Source of the DNA: Inia geoffrensis
Lineage: Eukaryota; Chordata; Mammalia; Artiodactyla; Iniidae
Assembly: GCA_036417435.1 (NCBI GenBank)
Contig: CM070914.1
Location: forward strand, 2,232,001 to 2,296,000
Direction of reading: 5' to 3'
DNA length: 64,000 bases
The translations under genes and the position numbers were made by a program. Below, piece after piece: positions 26,321 through 38,756 of this stretch. Under the pieces are notes generated by a model. The model worked only from the letters and a program-made list of their open reading frames with translations, did no database searches and was not told where the DNA came from. Each line of letters begins with the position of its first letter. Within the stretch, counting starts at the first letter, position 1.

Positions 26321-27700
26321 GTGACGCAGCATGGTAAGATGCTGACTTTCTCCTGGAGCACAGTGACTTCACGTACGAGGTCTTCTAAGTATTCAAGGCA
26401 GAGTGTTTTCTCATGGCAGCTCACCCTCAGGGCCATGACAAAGACTTCCTGGGGACTTCGGACTCACCACAAATGTGGTCCTGACGGTGCTCCAGGACTC
26501 TGGAAATGTAGCAATCCTCCCGGGACATGCGGTGTGCAGCCCGTCACTCGGCACGTACAGAGGCCCTCCGATGTACGGACCAGTGGGCCTCCATGTGGTT
26601 CAGCCTTCCCACAGGGCTCTGGAGGTACTCAGTGAACTTGGAAGAAAAATGATGCACAACCGAGGGCCCAGGAGTCCTCCAAAGGGTACTTCCTTTAAAA
26701 TAAATCCCAACAGCGATGAAGAACTCATGGAGACAGTTGCATGCCTCCCTTTTTACACGGCTACTCAGGGTCTAACGTGGAGACGTGTTCTCTCATTGTT
26801 TCACTTTAGTTCTAGAGACTGTCATGCTCACCACCACCGAGGCCATGGAAGCACCTTGTTTGGACAGAGCCAATTCATATTTTTCCCCGAAGCATTCTTA
26901 CAGGGCTGAGAGGCCTGTCAACAGCAGAGAATGTCAGGTAGTTTCTAGGCAGCATGAATGGAGCCTTCAAATTGAGAAAACAAGTATAGTTCCAGCAGGC
27001 CCCGATTTCCACGGGCACACTCATCCTACGTCCCTCGGGTTTCTAACAAGTCCAAAGGGAGACAAGGTTACCCAGTGTTTCCTTCCCTGAATCAACTTGT
27101 CGAAGTAGGGTTTTGTGCATCATGCACACTGCCTCAACCAAGCAACGCATTTGGTATGTGTGGGGCCGTCTAACTCTTCAAAAGTCTGCAGTGCCACGGG
27201 AAGAGCAGGCCTGAAATTGCAATCAGAACGCACGCTGACTCTCTCCTGGCGCCAGGGTGAGTTCAGGCAGGAGGTCGTACATGGAATGCGAAGCCCAAGG
27301 TTTCTCTGAGTGCAGCTCAGACTAGGGTAATGGGTACAATTTCGACGGCCTGAGGGACGTTCCAGAACGGTGTTCCTGAACCTCTGTGAGTGCTAGGGTA
27401 CTTAAGCTGCTGCAAAACAGTGTGCAGTGCGTTTCCCTACACTCAGCATACACAGACTGGCTCCAAAGGGCTACGGGACTGGATGTTGCTCAACAGACAC
27501 AGGTGGGCCTGGGAGTACTAACTGTACCTGGCAGTAACTGGATGCCCACATGAACCTTCTAGGTGTCTGTAAAATCATACTGCTATTTAAGATATGCAGA
27601 GCAGAGGTCACATGCTCATGGAAAGTGCTGGACACCTCCGTTCCTACAAGCAAATCAAAGCCTAACCTTCAGGCATGTGTTTATGCGGGGTGCGCATTAA
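26321..27700 (+). repeat. Unit 20, B/A mosaic, 1380 bp
   Basis: The head and middle copy unit 19 at offset 1385, including gtacggacc. After the middle it stays A to the end (gcaatcagaac, gctagggtac, actaactgtacc). Confidence 0.96.
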
Positions 27701-28850
27701 GTGACGAAGCACGGTAAAAGGCTGACTTACTCCTGGAGCACACTTTCACGTACGAGGTCTTCTACGTATTCAAGGCAGAGTGTTTTCTCATGGCAGCTCA
27801 CCCTCAGGGCCATGACAAAGACTTCCTGGGGACATCGGACTCACCAGAAATGTGGTCCTGACGGTGCTCCAGGACTCTGGAAATGTAGCTCTCCTCTCGG
27901 GACATGCGGTGTGCAGCCCGTCACTCGGCACGTACACAGGCCCTCCGATGTACAGACCAGTGGGCCTCCATGTGGTTCAGCCTTCCAACAGGGCTCTGGA
28001 GGTACTCAGTGAACTTGGAGGAAAAATGATGCACAACCGAGGGCCCTAGGAGTCCTCCAAAGGGTCCTTCCTTTAAAATAAAACCCAACAGCGATGAAGA
28101 ACTCATGGAGACAGTTGCATGCCTCCATTTTTCCACGGCTACTCAGGGTCTAACGTGGAGACGTGTTCTCTCATTGTTTCACTTTAGTTCTAGAGACTGT
28201 CATGCTCACCACCACCGAGGCCATGGAAGCACCTTGTTTGGACAGAGCCAATTCATATTTTTCCCCGAAGTATTCTTACAGGGCTGAGAGGCCTGTCAAC
28301 AGCAGAGAATGTCAGGTAGTTTCTAGGCAGCATGAATGGAGCCTTCAAATTGAGAAAACAAGTCTAGTTCCAGCAGGCCCCGATTTCCACGGGCACACTC
28401 ATCCTACGTCCCTCGGGTTTCTAACAAGTCCAAAGGGAGACAAGGTTACCCAGTGTTTCCTTCCCTGAATCAACTTGTCGAAGTAGGGTTTTGTGCATCA
28501 TGCACACTGCCTCAACCAAGCAACGCATTTGGTATGTGTGGGGCCGTCTAACTCTTCAAAAGTCTGCAGTGCCACGGGAAGAGCAGGCCTGAAATTGCAA
28601 TCAGAACGCACGCTGACTCTCTCCTGGCGCCAGGGTGAGTTCAGGCAGGAGGTCGTACATGGAATGCGAAGCCGAAGGTTTCTCTGAGTGCAGCTCAGAC
28701 TAGGGTAATGGGTACAATTTCGACGGCCTGAGGGACGTGCCAGAACGGTGTTCCTGAACCTCTGTGAGTGCTGGGGTACTTAACCTGCTCCAAAACAGTG
28801 TGCAGTGCGTTTCCCTACACTCAGCATACACAGACTGGCTCCAAAGGGCT
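26321..28850 (+). repeat. B/A-A2 pair, copy at 30464-32996
   Basis: Units 20-21 correspond to units 23-24 at offset 4,143, shifting to 4,146 after the 3-bp deletion in unit 21. Both pairs show a B head, A middle, A tail and then an A2 unit with gaagtattc and gccgaagg. Confidence 0.78.
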
Positions 28851-29078
28851 ACGGGACTGGATGTTGCTCAACAGACACAGGTGGGCCTGGGAGTACTAAC
28901 TGTACCTGGCAGTAACTGGATGCCCACATGAACCTTCTAGGTGTCTGTAAAATCATACTGCTATTTAAGATATGCAGAGCAGAGGTCACATGCTCATGGA
29001 AAGTGCTGGACACCTCCGTTCCTACAAGCAAATCAAAGCCTAACCTTCAGGCATGTGTTTATGCTGGGTGCGCATTAA
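27701..29078 (+). repeat. Unit 21, subfamily A2 with clustered changes, 1378 bp
   Basis: A2 unit with four substitutions and a 3-bp deletion packed around its start: tatgcggggtg, gcacggtaaaagg, gacttactcc and cacactttcacg. The deletion explains 1378. The rest follows A2 with gaagtattc and gccgaagg. Confidence 0.96.
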
Positions 29079-30463
29079 GTGACGAAGCATGGTAAAACGC
29101 TGACTTTCTCCTGGAGCACACTGACTTCACGTACGAGGTCTTCTACGTATTCAAGGCAGAGTGTTTTCTCATGGCAGCTCACCCTCAGGGCCATGACAAA
29201 GACTTCCTGGGGACATCGGACTCACCAGAAATGTGGCCCTGACGGTGCTCCAGGACTCGGGAAATGTAGCTCTCCTCTCGGGACATGCGGTGTGCAGCCC
29301 GTCACTCGGCACGTACACAGGTCCTCCGATGTACAGACCAGTGGGCCTCCATGTGGCTCAGCCTTCCCACAGGGCTCTGGAGGTACTCAGTGAACTTGGA
29401 GGAAAAATGATGCACAACCGATGGCCCAGGAATCCTCCAAAGGGTACTTCCTTTAAAATAAATCCCAACAGCGATGAAGAACTCATGGAGACAGTTCCAT
29501 GCCTCCCTTTTTACACGGCTACTCAGGGTCTAACGTGGAGACGTGTTCTCTCATTGTTTCACTTTAGTTCTAGAGACTGTCATGCTCACCACCACCGAGG
29601 CCTTGGAAGCAACTTCTTTGGACAGAGCCAATTCATATTTTTCCCCGAAGCATTCTTACAGGGTTGAGAGTCCTGTCAACAGCAGAGAATGTCAGGTAGT
29701 TTCTAGGCAGCGTGAATGGAGCCTTCAAATTGGGAAAACAAGTCTAGTTCCAGCAGGCCCCGATTTCCACGTGCACACTCATCATATGTCCCTCGGGTTT
29801 CTAACAAGTCCAAAGGGAGACAAGGTTACCCAGTGTTTCCTTCCCTGAATCAACTTGTCGAAGTAGGGTTTTGTGCATCATGCGAACTGCCTCAACCAAG
29901 CAACGCACTTGGTATATGTGGGGCCGTCTAACTCTTCAAAAGTCTGCAGTGCCACGGGAAGAGCAGGCCTGAAATTGCAGTCAGAACGCACGCTGACTCT
30001 CTCCTGGCGCCAGGGTGAGTTCAGGCAGGAGGTCGTACATGGAATGCGAAGCCCATGGTTTCTCTGAGTGCAGCTCAGACTAGGGTAATGGGTAAAATTT
30101 CGACGGCCTGAGGGACGTGCCAGAACGGTGTTCCTGAACCTCTGTGAGTACTGGGGTACTTAAGCTGCTCCAAAACAAAGTGCAGTGCGTTTCCCTACAC
30201 TCAGCATACACAGAGTGGCTCCAAAGGGCTACGGGACTGGATGTTGCTCAACAGACACAGGTGGGCCTGGGAGTACTTAGTGTACTGTACCTGGCAGTAA
30301 CAGGATGCCCACATTAGCCTCCTAGGTGTCTGTAAAATCATACTGCCGTTTAAGATATGGAGAGCAGAGGTCACATGCTCATGGAAAGTGCTGGACACCT
30401 CCGTTCCTACAAGCAAATCAAAGCCTAACCTCCAGGCATGTGTTCATGCTGGGTGCGCATTAA
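29079..30463 (+). repeat. Unit 22, A2/C chimera, 1385 bp
   Basis: A2 head (tacgtattc, caaggcagag) switching to C between about 29155 and 29258 (gactcggg, acaggtcctcc, gatggcccagg). Private changes are atgtggccctg, gagagtcctg and aaaacaaagtgc. B tail. Confidence 0.96.
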
Positions 30464-31843
30464 GTGACGCAGCATGGTAAGATGCTGACTTTCTCCTGGA
30501 GCACAGTGACTTCACGTACGAGGTCTTCTAAGTATTCAAGGCAGAGTGTTTTCTCATGGCAGCTCACCCTCAGGGCCATGACAAAGACTTCCTGGGGACT
30601 TCGGACTCACCACAAATGTGGTCCTGACGGTGCTCCAGGACTCTGGAAATGTAGCAATCCTCCCGGGACATGCGGTGTGCAGCCCGTCACTCGGCACGTA
30701 CAGAGGCCTTCCGATGTACAGACCAGTGGGCCTCCATGTGGTTCAGCCTTCCCACAGGGCTCTGGAGGTACTCAGTGAACTTGGAAGAAAAATGATGCAC
30801 AACCGAGGGCCCAGGAGTCCTCCAAAGGGTACTTCCTTTAAAATAAATCCCAACAGCGATGAAGAACTCATGGAGACAGTTGCATGCCTCCCTTTTTACA
30901 CGACTACTCAGGGTCTAACGTGGAGACGTGTTCTCTCATTGTTTCACTTTAGTTCTAGAGACTGTCATGCTCACCACCACCGAGGCCATGGAAGCACCTT
31001 GTTTGGACAGAGCCAATTCATATTTTTCCCCGAAGCATTCTTACAGGGCTGAGAGGCCTGTCAACAGCAGAGAATGTCAGGTAGTTTCTAGGCAGCATGA
31101 ATGGAGCCTTCAAATTGAGAAAACAAGTATAGTTCCAGCAGGCCCCGATTTCCACGGGCACACTCATCCTACGTCCCTCGGGTTTCTAACAAGTCCAAAG
31201 GGAGACAAGGTTACCCAGTGTTTCCTTCCCTGAATCAACTTGTCGAAGTAGGGTTTTGTGCATCATGCACACTGCCTCAACCAAGCAACGCATTTGGTAT
31301 GTGTGGGGCAGTCTAACTCTTCAAAAGTCTGCAGTGCCACGGGAAGAGCAGGCCTGAAATTGCAATCAGAACGCACGCTGACTCTCTCCTGGCGCCAGGG
31401 TGAGTTCAGGCAGGAGGTCGTACATGGAATGCGAAGCCCAAGGTTTCTCTGAGTGCAGCTCAGACTAGGGTAATGGGTACAATTTCGACGGCCTGAGGGA
31501 CGTTCCAGAACGGTGTTCCTGAACCTCTGTGAGTGCTAGGGTACTTAAGCTGCTGCAAAACAGTGTGCAGTGCGTTTCCCTACACTCAGCATACACAGAC
31601 TGGCTCCAAAGGGCTACGGGACTGGATGTTGCTCAACAGACACAGGTGGCCCTGGGAGTACTAACTGTACCTGGCAGTAACTGGATGCCCACATGAACCT
31701 TCTAGGTGTCTGTAAAATCATACTGCTATTTAAGATATGCAGAGCAGAGGTCACATGCTCATGGAAAGTGCTGGACACCTCCGTTCCTACAAGCAAATCA
31801 AAGCCTAACCTTCAGGCATGTGTTTATGCTGGGTGCGCATTAA
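30464..31843 (+). repeat. Unit 23, B/A mosaic, 1380 bp
   Basis: B head, A middle and A tail, the same arrangement as unit 20 at offset 4143. Private changes are gaggccttccg, acgactactc, ggggcagtc and gtggccctggg. Confidence 0.96.
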
Positions 31844-33224
31844 GTGACGAAGCATGGTAAAACGCTGACTTTCTCCTGGAGCACACTGACTTCACGTACG
31901 AGGTCTTCTACGTATTCAAGGCAGAGTGTTTTCTCATGGCAGCTCACCCTCAGGGCCATGACAAAGACTTCCTGGGGACATCGGACTCACCAGAAATGTG
32001 GTCCTGACGGTGCTCCAGGACTCTGGAAATGTAGCTCTCCTCTCGGGACATGCGGTGTGCAGCCCGTCACTCGGCACGTACACAGGCCCTCCGATGTACA
32101 GACCAGTGGGCCTCCATGTGGTTCAGCCTTCCAACAGGGCTCTGGAGGTACTCAGTGAACTTGGAGGAAAAATGATGCACAACCGAGGGCCCTAGGAGTC
32201 CTCCAAAGGGTCCTTCCTTTAAAATAAAACCCAACAGCGATGAAGAACTCATGGAGACAGTTGCATGCCTCCCTTTTTCCACGGCTACTCAGGGTCTAAC
32301 GTGGAGACGTGTTCTCTCATTGTTTCACTTTAGTTCTAGAGACTGTCATGCTCACCACCACCGAGGCCATGGAAGCACCTTGTTTGGACAGAGCCAATTC
32401 ATATTTTTCCCCGAAGTATTCTTACAGGGCTGAGAGGCCTGTCAACAGCAGAGAATGTCAGGTAGTTTCTAGGCAGCATGAATGGAGCCTTCAAATTGAG
32501 AAAACAAGTCTAGTTCCAGCAGGCCCCGATTTCCACGGGCACACTCATCCTACGTCCCTCGGGTTTCTAACAAGTCCAAAGGGAGACAAGGTTACCCAGT
32601 GTTTCCTTCCCTGAATCAACTTGTCGAAGTAGGGTTTTGTGCATCATGCACACTGCCTCAACCAAGCAACGCATTTGGTATGTGTGGGGCCGTCTAACTC
32701 TTCAAAAGTCTGCAGTGCCACGGGAAGAGCAGGCCTGAAATTGCAATCAGAACGCACGCTGACCCTCTCCTGGCGCCAGGGTGAGTTCAGGCAGGAGGTC
32801 GTACATGGAATGCGAAGCCGAAGGTTTCTCTGAGTGCAGCTCAGACTAGGGTAATGGGTACAATTTCGACGGCCTGAGGGACGTGCCAGAACGGTGTTCC
32901 TGAACCTCTGTGAGTGCTGGGGTACTTAACCTGCTCCAAAACAGTGTGCAGTGCGTTTCTCTACACTCAGCATACACAGACTGGCTCCAAAGGGCTACGG
33001 GACTGGATGTTGCTCAACAGACACAGGTGGGCCTGGGAGTACTAACTGTACCTGGCAGTAACAGGATGCCCACATGAACCTTCTAGGTGTCTGTAAAATC
33101 ATGCTGCTATTTAAGATATGCAGAGCACAGGTCACATGCTCATGGAAAGTGCTGGACACCTCCGTTCCTACAAGCAAATCAAAGCCTAACCTCCAGGCAT
33201 GTGTTTATGCTGGGTGCGCATTAA
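31844..33224 (+). repeat. Unit 24, subfamily A2, 1381 bp
   Basis: A2 unit with gaagtattc, gccgaagg and cttaacctgctcc. Private changes are cctccctttttcc, ctgaccctctcc, aatcatgctgc and agagcacagg. Confidence 0.97.
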
Positions 33225-34605
33225 GTGACGAAGCATGGTAAAACGCTGATTTTCTCCTGGAGCACACTGACTTCACGTACGAGGTCTTCTAAGTATTCAA
33301 GGCAGAGTGTTTTCTCATGGAAGCTCACCCTCAGGGCCATGACAAAGACTTCCTGGGGACATCGGACTCACCAGAAATGTGGTCCTGACGGTGCTCCAGG
33401 ACTCTGGAAATGTAGCTCTCCTCTCGGGACATGCGGTGTGCAGCCCGTCACTCGGCACGTACACAGGCCCTCCGATGTACAGACCAGTGGGCCTCCATGT
33501 GGTTCAGCCTTCCAACAGGGCTCTGGAGGTACTCAGTGAACTTGGAGGAAAAATGATGCACAACCGAGGGCCCTAGGAGTCCTCCAAAGGGTCCTTCCTT
33601 TAAAATAAAACCCAACAGCGATGAAGAACTCATGGAGACAGTTGCATGCCTCCATTTTTACACGGCTACTCAGGGTCTAACGTGGAGACGTGTTCTCTCA
33701 TTGTTTCACTTTAGTTCTAGAGACTTTCATGCTAACCACCACCGAGGCCATGGAAGCACCTTGTTTGGACAGAGCCAATTCATATTTTTCCCCGAAGCAT
33801 TCTTACAGGGCTGAGAGGCCTGTCAACAGCAGAGAATGTCAGGTAGTTTCTAGGCAGCATGAATGGAGCCTTCAAATTGAGAAAACAAGTCTAGTTCCAG
33901 CAGGCCCCGATTTCCACGGGCACACTCATCCTACGTCCCTCGGGTTTCTAACAAGTCCAAAGGGAGACAAGGTTACCCAGTGTTTCCTTCCCTGAATCAA
34001 ATTGTCGAAGTAGGGTTTTGTGCATCATGCACACTGCCTCAACCAAGCAACTCACTTGGTATGTGTGGGGCCGTCTAACTCTTCAAAAGTCTGCAGTGCC
34101 ACGGGAAGAGCAGGCCTGAAATTGCAGTCAGAACGCACGCTGACTCTCTCCTGGCGCCAGGGTGAGTTCAGGCAGGAGGCCGTACATGGAATGCGAAGCC
34201 CATGGTTTCTCTGAGTGCAGCTCAGACTAGGGTAATGGGTAAAATTTCGACGGCCTGAGGGACGTGCCAGAACGGTATTCCTGAACCTCTGTGAGTGCTG
34301 GGGTACTTAAGCTGCTCCAAAACAGAGTGCAGTGCGTTTCCCTACACTCAGCATACACAGAGTGGCTCCAAAGGGCTACGGGACTGGATGTTGCTCAACA
34401 GACACAGGTGGGCCTGGGAGTACTTAGTGTACCTGGCAGTAACAGGATGCCCACATGAGCCTCCTAGGTGTCTGTAATATCATACTGCCATTTAAGATAT
34501 GCAGAGCAGAGGTCACATGCTCATTTAAAGTGCTGGACACCTCCGTTCCTACAAGCAAATCAAAGCCTAACCTCCAGGCATGTGTTCATGCTGGGTGCGC
34601 ATTAA
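33225..34605 (+). repeat. Unit 25, subfamily A1 with recombined tail, 1381 bp
   Basis: A1 unit with gctaacc and the private gactttcatg. The tail matches the unusual one of unit 17 (acttagtgtacc, taatatcatac). Private tail changes are ctgccatttaag and gctcatttaaag. Confidence 0.96.
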
Positions 34606-35984
34606 GTGACGCAGCATGGTAAGATGCTGGCTTTCTCCTGGAGCACAGTGACTTCACGTACGAGGTCTTCTAAGTATTCAAGGCAGAGTGTTTTCTCATG
34701 GCAGCTCACCCTAGGGCCATGACAAAGACTTCCTGGGGACATCGGACTCACCAGAAATGTGGTCCTGACGGTGTTCCAGGACTCTGGAAATGTAGCTCTC
34801 CTCTCAGACATGCGGTGTGCAGCCCGTCACTCGGCACGTACACAGGCCCTCCGATGTACAGACCAGTGGGCCTCCATGTGGTTCAGCCTTCCAACAGGGC
34901 TCTGGAGGTACTCAGTGAACTTGGAGGAAAAATGATGCACAACCGAGGGCCCTAGGAGTCCTCCAAAGGGTCCTTCCTTTAAAATAAAACCCAACAGCAA
35001 TGAAGAACTCATGGAGACAGTTGCATGCCTCCATTTTTCCACGGCTACTCAGGGTCTAACGTGGAGACGTGTTCTCTCATTGTTTCACTTTAGTTCTAGA
35101 GACTGTCATGCTCACCACCACCGAGGCCATGGAAGCACCTTGTTTGGACAGAGCCAATTCATATTTTTCCCCGAAGCATTCTTACAGGGCTGAGAGGCCT
35201 GTCAACAGCAGAGAATGTCAGGTAGTTTCTAGGCAGCATGAATGGAGCCTTCAAATTGAGAAAACAAGTATAGTTCCAGCAGACCCTGATTTCCACGGGC
35301 ACACTCATCCTACGTCCCTCGGGTTTCTAACAAGTCCAAAGGGAGACAAGGTTACCCAGTGTTTCCTTCCCTGAATCAACTTGTCGAAGTAGGGTTTTGT
35401 GCATCATGCGAACTGCCTCAACCAAGCAACACACTTGGTATGTGTGGGGCCGTCTAACTCTTCAAAAGTCTGCAGTGCCACGGGAAGATCAGGCCTGAAA
35501 TTGCAGTCAGAACGCACGCTGACTCTCTCCTGGCGCCAGGGTGAGTTCAGGCAGGAGGTCGTACATGGAATGCGAAGCCCATGGTTTCTCTGAGTGCAGC
35601 TCAGACTAGGGTAATGGGTAAAATTTCGACGGCCTGAGGGACGTGCCGGAACGGTGTTCCTGAACCTCTGTGAGTGCTGGGGTACTTAAGCTGCTCCAAA
35701 ACAGAGTGCAGTGCGTTTCCCTACACTCAGCATACACAGAGTGGCTCCACAGGGCTACGGGACTGGATGTTGCTCAACAGACACAGGTGGGCCTGGGAGT
35801 ACTTAGTGTACTGTACCTGGCAATAACAGGATGCCCACATGAGCCTCCTAGGTGTCTGTAAAATCATACTGCCGTTTAAGATATGCAGAGCAGAGGTCAC
35901 ATGCTCATGGAAAGTGCTGGACACCTCCATTCCTACACGCAAATCAAAGCCTCGAGGCATGTGTTCATACTGGGTGCGCATTAA
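34606..35984 (+). repeat. Unit 26, B/A/B mosaic with two 1-bp deletions, 1379 bp
   Basis: B head with the private gctggctttc, then an A middle. Two single-base losses, caccctagggcc and ctctcagacatg, explain 1379. Other private changes are ggtgttccagg and cagaccctgat. It ends in the E tail and precedes a C head. Confidence 0.96.
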
Positions 35985-37370
35985 GTGACGCAGCATGGTA
36001 AGATGCTGACTTTCTCCTGGAGCACAGTGACTTCACGTACGAGGTCTTCTAAGTATTCAAGACAGAGTGTTTTCTCATGGCAGCTCACCCTCAGGGCCAT
36101 GACAAAGACTTCCTGGGGACATCGGACTCACCAGAAATGTGGTCCTGACGGTGCTCCAGGACTCGGGAAATGTAGCTCTCCTCTCGGGACATGCGGTGTG
36201 CAGCCCGTTACTCGGCACGTACACAGGTCCTCCGATGTACAGACCAGTGGGCCTCCATGTGGCTCAGCCTTCCCACAGGGCTCTGGAGGTACTCAGTGAA
36301 CTTGGAGGAAAAATGATGCACAACCGAGGGCCCTAGGAGTCCTCCAAAGGGTTCTTCCTTTAAAATAAATCCCAACAGCGATGAAGAACTCATGGAGACA
36401 GTTGCATGCCTCCCTTTTTACACGGCTACTCAGGGTCAAACGTGGAGACGTGTTCTCTCATTGTTTCACTTTAGTTCTAGAGACTGTCATGCTCACCACC
36501 ACCGAGGCCTTGGAAGCAACTTCTTTGGACAGAGCCAATTCATATTTTTCCCCGAAGCATTCTTACAGGGCTGAGAGGCCTGTCAACAGCAGAGAATGTC
36601 AGGTAGTTTCTAGGCAGCGTGAATGGAGCCTTCAAATTGGGAAAACAAGTCTAGTTCCAGCAGGCCCCGATTTCCACGCGCACACTCATCCTACGTCCCT
36701 CGGGTTTCTAACAAGTCCAAAGGGAGACAAGGTTACCCAGTGTTTCCTTCCCTGAATCAACTTGTCGAAGTAGGGTTTTGTGCATCATGCGAACTGCCTC
36801 AACCAAGCAACGCACTTGGTATGTGTGGGGCCGTCTGACTCTTCAAAAGTCTGCAGTGCCACGGGAAGAGCAGGCCTGAAATTGCAGTCAGAACGCACGC
36901 TGACTCTCTCCTGGCGCCAGGGTGAGTTCAGGCAGGAGGCCGTACATGGAATGCGAAGCCCAGGGTTTCTCTGAGTGCAGCTCAGACTAGGGTAATGGGT
37001 AAAATTTCGACGGCCTGAGGGACGTGCCAGAACGGTGTTCCTGAACCTCTGTGAGTGCTGGGGTACTTAAGCTGCTCCAAAACAGAGTGCAGTGCGTTTC
37101 CCTACACTCAGCATACACAGAGTGGCTCCAAAGGGCTACGGGACTGGATGTTGCTCAACAGACACAGGTGGGCCTGGGAGTACTTAGTGTACTGTACCTG
37201 GCAGTAACAGGATGCCCACATGAGCCTCCTAGGTGTCTGTAAAATCATACTGCCGTGTAAGATATGGAGAGCAGAGGTCACATGCTCATGGAAAGTGCTG
37301 GACACCTCCGTTCCTACAAGCAAATCAAAGCCTAACCTCCAGGCATGTGTTCATGCTGGGTGCGCATTAA
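35985..37370 (+). repeat. Unit 27, C/D-like mosaic, 1386 bp
   Basis: C head with the private ccgttactcgg, then D-like ccctaggag and ggttcttcc. The change gggtcaaacg removes a TAA kept by the other units. It also has gaggccttgg, and ccgtctgac shared with unit 13. B-like tail with ctgccgtgtaag. Confidence 0.96.
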
Positions 37371-38756
37371 GTGACGCAGCATGGTAAGATGCTGACTTTC
37401 TCCTGGAGCACAGTGACATCACGTACGAGGTCTTCTAAGTATTCAAGGCAGAGTGTTTTCTCATGGCAGCTCACCCTCAGGGCCATGACAAAGACTTCCT
37501 GGGGACTTCGGACTCACCACAAATGTGGTCCTGACGGTGCTCCAGGATTCTGGAAATGTAGCAATCCTCCCGGGACATGCGGTGTGCAGCCCGTCACTCG
37601 GCACGTACAGAGGCCCTCCGATGTACAGACCAGTGGGCCTCCATGTGGTTCAGCCTTCCCACAGGGCTCTGGAGGTGCTCAGTGAACTTGGAAGAAAAAT
37701 GATGCACAACCGAGGGCCCTAGGAGCCCTCCAAAGGGTCCTTCTTTTAAAATAAATCCCAAAAGCGATGAAGAACTCATGGAGACAGTTGCATACCTCCC
37801 TTTTTACACGGCTACTCAGGGTCTAACGTGGAGACGTGTTCTCTCATTGTTTCACTTTAGTTCTAGAGACTGTCATGCTCACCACCACCGAGGCCATGGA
37901 AGCAACTTGTTTGGACAGAGCCAATTCATATTTTTCCCCGAAGCATTCTTACAGGGTTGAGAGGCCTGTCAACAGCAGAGAATGTCAGGTAGTTTCTAGG
38001 CAGCATGAATGGAGCCTTCAAATTGAGAAAACAAGTCTAGTTCCAGCAGGCCCCGATTTCCACGGGCACACTCATCCTACGTCCCTCGGGTTTCTAACAA
38101 GTCCAAAGGGAGACAAGGTTACCCAGTGTTTCCTTCCCTGAATCAACTTGTCGAAGTAGGGTTTTGTGCATCATGCGAACTGCCTCAACCAAGCAACGCA
38201 CTTGGTATGTGTGGGGCCGTCTAACTCTTCAAAAGCCTGCAGTGCCACGGGAAGAGCAGGCCTGAAATTGCAGTCAGAACGCACGCTGACTCTCTCCTGG
38301 CGCCAGGGTGAGTTCAGGCAGGAGGACGTACATGGAATGCGAAGCCCAGGGTTTCTCTGAGTGCAGCTCAGACTAGGGTAATGGGTACAATTTCGACGGC
38401 CTGAGGGACGTGCCAGAACGGTGTTCCTGAACCTCTGTGAGTGCTGGGGTACTTAAGCTGCTCTAAGACAGAGTGCAGTGCGTTTCCCTACACTCAGCAT
38501 ACACAGAGTGGCTCCAAAGGACTACGGGACAGGATGTTGCTCAACAGACACAGGTGGGCCTGGGAGTCCTTAGTGTACTATACCTGGCAGTAACAGGATG
38601 CCCACATGAGCCTCCTAGGTGTCTGTAAAATCATACTGCCGTTTAAGATAAGGAGAGCAGAGGTCACATGCTCATGGAAAGTGCTGGACACCTCCGTTCC
38701 TACAAGCAAATCAAAGCCTAACCTCCAGGCATGTGTTCATGCTGGGTGCGCATTAA
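37371..38756 (+). repeat. Unit 28, diverged B/A mosaic, 1386 bp
   Basis: B head and A-type middle with an unusually high number of private changes: gtgacatcacg, aggattctgg, ctaggagccctc, ccttcttttaaa, cccaaaagcg, aaaagcctgc, gaggacgtac, gctctaagacag, gggagtcctt, actatacc and gataagg. Confidence 0.96.

Noticed and set aside
36381..36755. 124-codon open frame in unit 27
   Set aside because: It exists because one t-to-a change (gggtcaaacg) removes a TAA that the other units keep. A private accident, not a gene.
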